Source: an uncultured Eubacteriales bacterium | GTDB taxonomy: Bacteria; Bacillota; Clostridia; Oscillospirales; CAG-272 | DNA: 8,535 nucleotides | NCBI GenBank assembly: GCA_902462015.1 | Contig: CABPZV010000086.1 | Coordinates: 1 to 8,535, forward strand | Reading direction: 5' to 3' | Shown here: positions 6,096 through 8,535 of the stretch, piece after piece | Layout: each line of letters begins with the position of its first letter | Position numbering within the stretch: position 1 is the first letter of the stretch | Notes under the pieces: generated by a model | Database searches by the model: none | What the model was told of the DNA's origin: nothing | The model's input: the letters and a program-made list of their open reading frames with translations, nothing else | Made by a program: the position numbers and the translations under genes

Positions 6096-6887
6096 ATGTA
6101 TCATAATAAAGTGGTTATCTGCGGAGTAAACACCGCAAAGCTGAAGACCTTGACCGATGAAGAAAAAAAAGACCTTCTTATTAAGTCTAAAAACGGAGAT
6201 AAGGAGGCAAGGCAAAAGCTTGTTTACGGAAATCTTCGCCTTGTTCTATCGATTATACAGCGGTTTACATGCAGAAGCGACAATCTTGACGATCTTTTTC
6301 AGGTTGGCTGCGTGGGACTTATGAAGGCGATTGATAACTTTAATACAGAGCTTGACGTAAAATTCTCAACTTATGCTGTTCCAATGGTAATTGGAGAAGT
6401 CAGAAGATATCTTCGTGACAACAATTCAGTTCGCGTGAGCCGTTCTGTGCGTGATCTTGCATATAAAGCGCTTACTGCAAGGGAACAGCTTTCTTCCAAA
6501 ATGCAGCATGAGCCAACAATTGCTGAAATAACAAAGCAGCTTTCGGAAAACGGTATAGAATGCAGCGAACATGATGTCAGCACTGCTCTTGAGGCAATTA
6601 TCGAACCGATTTCTCTTTATGACCCGGTTTACGGAGACGGAAGCGGCGATTCTCTCTATGTTATGGACCAGATAAGCGATAATGACAATACTGACGAAAG
6701 CTGGATTGAAAATATCGCGCTCCGCGAAGCAATGAAAAAGCTGTCTGAGCGTGAACGGTCTATTATAGGAATGCGCTTTTTTTCCGGAAAAACTCAGATG
6801 GAGATAGCGTCGGAAATCGGAATTTCGCAGGCGCAGGTTTCAAGACTTGAAAAAGGCGCGCTTGAACGCATGAGAAGGGAATTGTAA
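6096..6887 (+). CDS. sigG: RNA polymerase sporulation sigma factor SigG
   Basis: Late forespore-specific sigma-70 family factor. GGAGGA (6082-6087) precedes ATG 6096 by 8 nt. The 263-aa length is usual for SigG. The N-terminus K-V-V-I-C-G-V-N-T-A-K-L (about 5-16) is the SigG signature that separates it from SigF. Region 2 contains D-D-L-F-Q-V-G-C-V-G-L-M-K-A-I-D (about 65-80) and K-F-S-T-Y-A-V-P-M-V-I-G-E-V-R-R-Y-L-R-D-N (about 90-110). Region 3 follows V-S-R-S-V-R-D. Region 4 ends in a helix-turn-helix, E-I-G-I-S-Q-A-Q-V-S-R-L-E-K (about 240-253). Neighbours are surface genes upstream and pgsA downstream, with its own terminator. In Bacillus and many Clostridium species it sits behind spoIIGA-sigE; here it does not. 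Its presence implies a spore former. Confidence 0.95.
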   Translation: MYHNKVVICGVNTAKLKTLTDEEKKDLLIKSKNGDKEARQKLVYGNLRLVLSIIQRFTCRSDNLDDLFQVGCVGLMKAIDNFNTELDVKFSTYAVPMVIGEVRRYLRDNNSVRVSRSVRDLAYKALTAREQLSSKMQHEPTIAEITKQLSENGIECSEHDVSTALEAIIEPISLYDPVYGDGSGDSLYVMDQISDNDNTDESWIENIALREAMKKLSERERSIIGMRFFSGKTQMEIASEIGISQAQVSRLEKGALERMRREL

Positions 6888-7015
6888 ATTACGTCAGTAT
6901 TCGCCTCTATCATTCATTTTAAAGGGGTTACAAAATTGTATAAAGGCTGTTTAATAAGATAAGCAAAAATTGGTGAATGAAGTGCTCCCTTGGTTAAACC
7001 TGAAACCGCATATTA

Positions 7016-7067
7016 AGCTGATGACTTCTGCTGTATTATTAACGCAGAAAGTATATCGGCTTTTTTT
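7016..7067 (+). terminator. Intrinsic terminator 3' of sigG
   Basis: The AGCTGATG...ACTTCTGC arm (7016-7031) pairs with GCAG...AAAGT...ATCGGCT (7044-7061) with a small internal loop and one G-T pair, followed by a T-run (7061-7067) and a second T-stretch at 7071-7075. It lies about 130 nt past the sigG stop. The stretch between (6888-7015) has no open frame; it contains CATTCA/TGAATG complementary segments and may be a long 3' UTR or a separate small RNA. Confidence 0.75.
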
Positions 7068-7079
7068 GCGTTTTTCCTA

Positions 7080-7108
7080 TTGCATAACCGTGATAACAGT
7101 GGTATAAT
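7080..7108 (+). promoter_or_regulatory. Strong promoter of the pgsA-HD operon
   Basis: -35 TTGCAT (7080-7085), 17-nt spacer, perfect -10 TATAAT (7103-7108) preceded by TGG (7100-7102), an extended -10. The start is expected near 7115, giving a 5' leader of about 128 nt before ATG 7243. It lies directly after the sigG terminator, which fits a constitutive vegetative promoter. Confidence 0.82.
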
Positions 7109-7155
7109 TTATAAAATGTGTAAGTTTTATCAATTTTGTAACGGAAAAAGCGGTG

Positions 7156-7202
7156 ACGGTGAGAACGGGTGAAAAAGTCTAAAAGAAAATTTTTCACACC
7201 GT
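7156..7202 (+). other. Leader hairpin upstream of pgsA
   Basis: GTGAAAAA (7169-7176) pairs perfectly with TTTTTCAC (7190-7197), and ACGGT (7156-7160) can extend the helix with ACCGT (7198-7202). It ends about 20 nt before AAAGGA (7225-7230). It is not a terminator, as no T-run follows. I do not recognise a riboswitch class; it may be only an mRNA-stability element. Confidence 0.4.
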
Positions 7203-7242
7203 GTCCTCCGATACACTATTTGCGAAAGGAATAGTTATAATT

Positions 7243-7857
7243 ATGAAAGACAGAACATTTTCAAATCGAATTTCAGGGCTGACAAAAAAGGACATTATAA
7301 CGATTCCAAATATCCTCAGTATGTTCAGGTTTATTTTGATACCGCTGATATTTGTTTTTTGGTTTAGAGATGAATATGTTTTTACATTTATTACGGTTGC
7401 GATTTCTGCTTTTACCGATGTACTTGACGGATTTATTGCCCGAAAGTTCAAGATGATAACCGATCTTGGAAAATTTCTTGATCCGCTGGCGGACAAGCTT
7501 ACACAGCTTTCTGTACTTATTTGTCTTACCCTGAAATACAGATGGATAATAGCTGCGGTCATACTGCTTGCGGTGAAGGAACTTACAATGCTTGCCGCCG
7601 GCACAAGAGTTCTCAAAAAGACCGACAGAATGCCGTATGCGCGCTGGTACGGCAAGGCGGCGACAGCCGCACTGGACGTTTCTACCGCGCTTGTAATTCT
7701 CTTTCCCGATATTCCGGAATATATTGTAGTCATGATATTTACAGTCTGCGCAGCTTTGATAATATATTCGCTCGTACGCTATCTGATGCTTTACAGAACG
7801 ATGATTGCCGAGCATGCCGGAAAAAACAGTGTGGATTCTAAAAAAGAAAGAAATTAA
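7243..7857 (+). CDS. pgsA: CDP-alcohol phosphatidyltransferase, probably phosphatidylglycerophosphate synthase PgsA
   Basis: Integral membrane enzyme that would transfer a phosphatidyl group from CDP-diacylglycerol to glycerol-3-phosphate, the first committed step to phosphatidylglycerol and cardiolipin. ATG 7243 follows AAAGGA (7225-7230) at 12 nt. The frame extends back to GTG 7201, but that codon lies at the foot of the leader hairpin and has no ribosome binding site. The 204-aa product starts with I-T-I-P-N-I-L-S-M-F-R, typical of PgsA. It has the complete family motif D59-x2-D62-G63-x2-A66-R67-x8-G76-x3-D80-x3-D84, which binds metal and the CDP group. Four to six membrane helices are visible, and the tail is basic. 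Acceptor specificity cannot be read from the motif, so another CDP-alcohol transferase remains possible. The HD gene follows after 6 bp. Confidence 0.88.
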   Translation: MKDRTFSNRISGLTKKDIITIPNILSMFRFILIPLIFVFWFRDEYVFTFITVAISAFTDVLDGFIARKFKMITDLGKFLDPLADKLTQLSVLICLTLKYRWIIAAVILLAVKELTMLAAGTRVLKKTDRMPYARWYGKAATAALDVSTALVILFPDIPEYIVVMIFTVCAALIIYSLVRYLMLYRTMIAEHAGKNSVDSKKERN

Positions 7858-7863
7858 TATTGT

Positions 7864-8427
7864 ATGTACGCGAGAAAGCTTATAGAAATACTTAACCTGG
7901 CAGAACGGTTAAAAGATACGGAAAGACATTGCTATACGTCCAGAGGCCGCAGGGAAAGTGTCGCAGAACATTCTTGGAGACTGACTCTGATGGCTTATCT
8001 TGTAAGCGACGAATTTACCGAAGTCAATCTTGAAAAATTATTAAAAATGTGTTTGATACATGATTTGGGAGAAGCTTTTACCGGAGATATTCCGGCTTTT
8101 GAGAAAACCGAGAAAAATAAAATGCGTGAGGCGGAGCTGCTCAATGAGTGGGTGGAATCGCTTCCGGAGCCGTATTCCTCCGAGATGTTGTCACTATATC
8201 GTGAAATGTCGGAAAGAGAAACTCTTGAGGCAAAAATTTTTAAGGCGTTGGATAATATGGAAGCTCTTGTACAGCATAATGAATCGGACATAAAAACTTG
8301 GCTTCCGTTGGAATATGAGCTTCAGATGACTTACGGAAATGACACAGCATCTTTTTCCGAATATTTGACCGAAGTACGGGAGCTTGTCCGTAACGATAGC
8401 CGTGGAAAAATAGAAAATATAACCTAA
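7864..8427 (+). CDS. HD-domain phosphohydrolase (YfbR/HDDC2-like 5'-nucleotidase)
   Basis: Soluble metal-dependent phosphohydrolase of 187 aa. The HD ligands are complete: His36 (V-A-E-H-S-W-R), His66-Asp67 (L-I-H-D-L-G-E) and Asp130 (K-A-L-D-N-M-E). The sequence T-G-D-I-P (73-77) after the HD pair and the A-E-H-S-W box place it near the YfbR/HDDC2 group, whose characterised members hydrolyse 5'-(deoxy)nucleoside monophosphates. The actual substrate here is unknown. Its ATG lies 6 bp after the pgsA stop with only a purine-rich AAAGAAAG stretch upstream, so translation is probably coupled to pgsA. A functional link to phospholipid synthesis is not evident; co-transcription may be incidental. 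Confidence 0.85.
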   Translation: MYARKLIEILNLAERLKDTERHCYTSRGRRESVAEHSWRLTLMAYLVSDEFTEVNLEKLLKMCLIHDLGEAFTGDIPAFEKTEKNKMREAELLNEWVESLPEPYSSEMLSLYREMSERETLEAKIFKALDNMEALVQHNESDIKTWLPLEYELQMTYGNDTASFSEYLTEVRELVRNDSRGKIENIT

Positions 8428-8438
8428 CGCAGATGTCC

Positions 8439-8475
8439 CCCGCCTTCTAAGGCGGTCGCCTCCTAAGGCGGCGGG
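8439..8475 (+). repeat. Tandem GC-rich hairpins with related loops
   Basis: CCGCC-TTCTAA-GGCGG (8440-8455) is followed by CGCC-TCCTAA-GGCG (8457-8470), and CCCGCC (8439-8444) can alternatively pair with GGCGGG (8470-8475). This is close behind the HD gene stop. No T-run follows, so it is not a classic terminator. Confidence 0.6.
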
Positions 8476-8486
8476 TTCCACTTCAA

Positions 8487-8521
8487 GGTTTCAGTGGGAG
8501 TTATAATCTCCCACTGAAACC
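8487..8521 (+). repeat. Perfect 14-bp stem-loop
   Basis: GGTTTCAGTGGGAG (8487-8500), loop TTATAAT, CTCCCACTGAAACC (8508-8521). The pairing is exact. No T-run flanks either side, so it is more likely a structural RNA element or transposon-end hairpin than a terminator. Confidence 0.75.
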
Positions 8522-8535
8522 CTGAGGAGCTAACG

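Larger units (their letters stand above)
8430..8535. mobile_element. Possible end of an IS200/IS605-type or similar hairpin-ended element
   Basis: The base composition changes abruptly at the HD gene stop to a GC-rich, hairpin-dense stretch (two small tandem hairpins and one perfect 14-bp stem) that reaches the window edge. Subterminal hairpins recognised as single-stranded DNA are a feature of IS200/IS605 ends and of the non-autonomous elements derived from them. No transposase or TnpB frame is visible, so this rests on structure alone. Confidence 0.3.

Noticed and set aside
7201..7242. GTG start for pgsA
   Set aside because: No ribosome binding site and it lies in the leader hairpin; ATG 7243 gives a typical PgsA N-terminus.
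7194..7815. Long minus-strand open frames opposite pgsA (about 180 codons each)
   Set aside because: They are antisense shadows of a gene with a complete family motif; no start signals or recognisable domains.
8424..8535. CTAACG at 8424-8429 and again at 8530-8535 as a target-site duplication around a small element
   Set aside because: Six bases is too short to separate from chance, the window ends at the second copy, and IS200/IS605 elements make no duplication.
1..8535. CRISPR array, tRNA or rRNA genes
   Set aside because: No regularly spaced direct repeats and no recognisable tRNA or rRNA sequence on either strand.

Overview
The window looks like the chromosome of a spore-forming Clostridia-type member of the Bacillota. 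It encodes a recognisable sporulation sigma factor G, uses strong AGGAGG-type ribosome binding sites and a TTG start, and carries SipW-type signal peptidase substrates and short Gram-positive wall anchors with SPxTG sorting motifs. A gut Oscillospiraceae/Ruminococcus-like host is a guess; nothing here fixes the genus.

Region 1 (1-433) is the most striking part. A perfect 59-bp inverted repeat (1-59 and 375-433) flanks a 315-bp AT-rich spacer. The spacer holds a near-consensus sigma-A promoter (TTGACT, 17 nt, TATTAT) that points left, away from the genes that follow, and a hairpin with T-rich runs on both sides that should terminate transcription in both directions. Inverting the segment would turn the promoter toward the next operon. 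I read this as a DNA-inversion (phase-variable) promoter switch captured in the OFF orientation for the rightward operon. No recombinase gene is in the window.

Region 2 (484-4193, closed by a strong terminator at 4236-4266) is the operon the switch would control: an ER-type signal peptidase (SipW-like), a TasA/camelysin-like secreted protein, a 116-aa protein with a proline-rich stalk and an SPPTGD wall-sorting signal, and a 643-aa secreted protein with a predicted parallel beta-helix. The last three share an ungapped box after their signal sequences (aromatic, then Leu/Ile, then V/I-N-T/E-F), so each looks like a substrate of the peptidase encoded first. The layout resembles the Bacillus tapA-sipW-tasA matrix-fibre system, with a sortase-type anchor in the place of TapA.

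Region 3 (4450-5826) is a second small surface operon: a membrane-anchored beta-rich protein, a secreted beta-rich protein, and a 103-aa mini-anchor with SPKTGD, overlapping its upstream gene by 23 bp. It has its own candidate promoter and terminator.

Region 4 (6096-8427) is housekeeping: sigG alone, without the usual spoIIGA-sigE immediately upstream, then a strong promoter driving a CDP-alcohol phosphatidyltransferase (pgsA-like) and a closely spaced HD-domain phosphohydrolase. The window ends (about 8430-8535) in GC-rich tandem hairpins and a perfect 14-bp stem-loop, which may be the edge of an IS200/IS605-type element.
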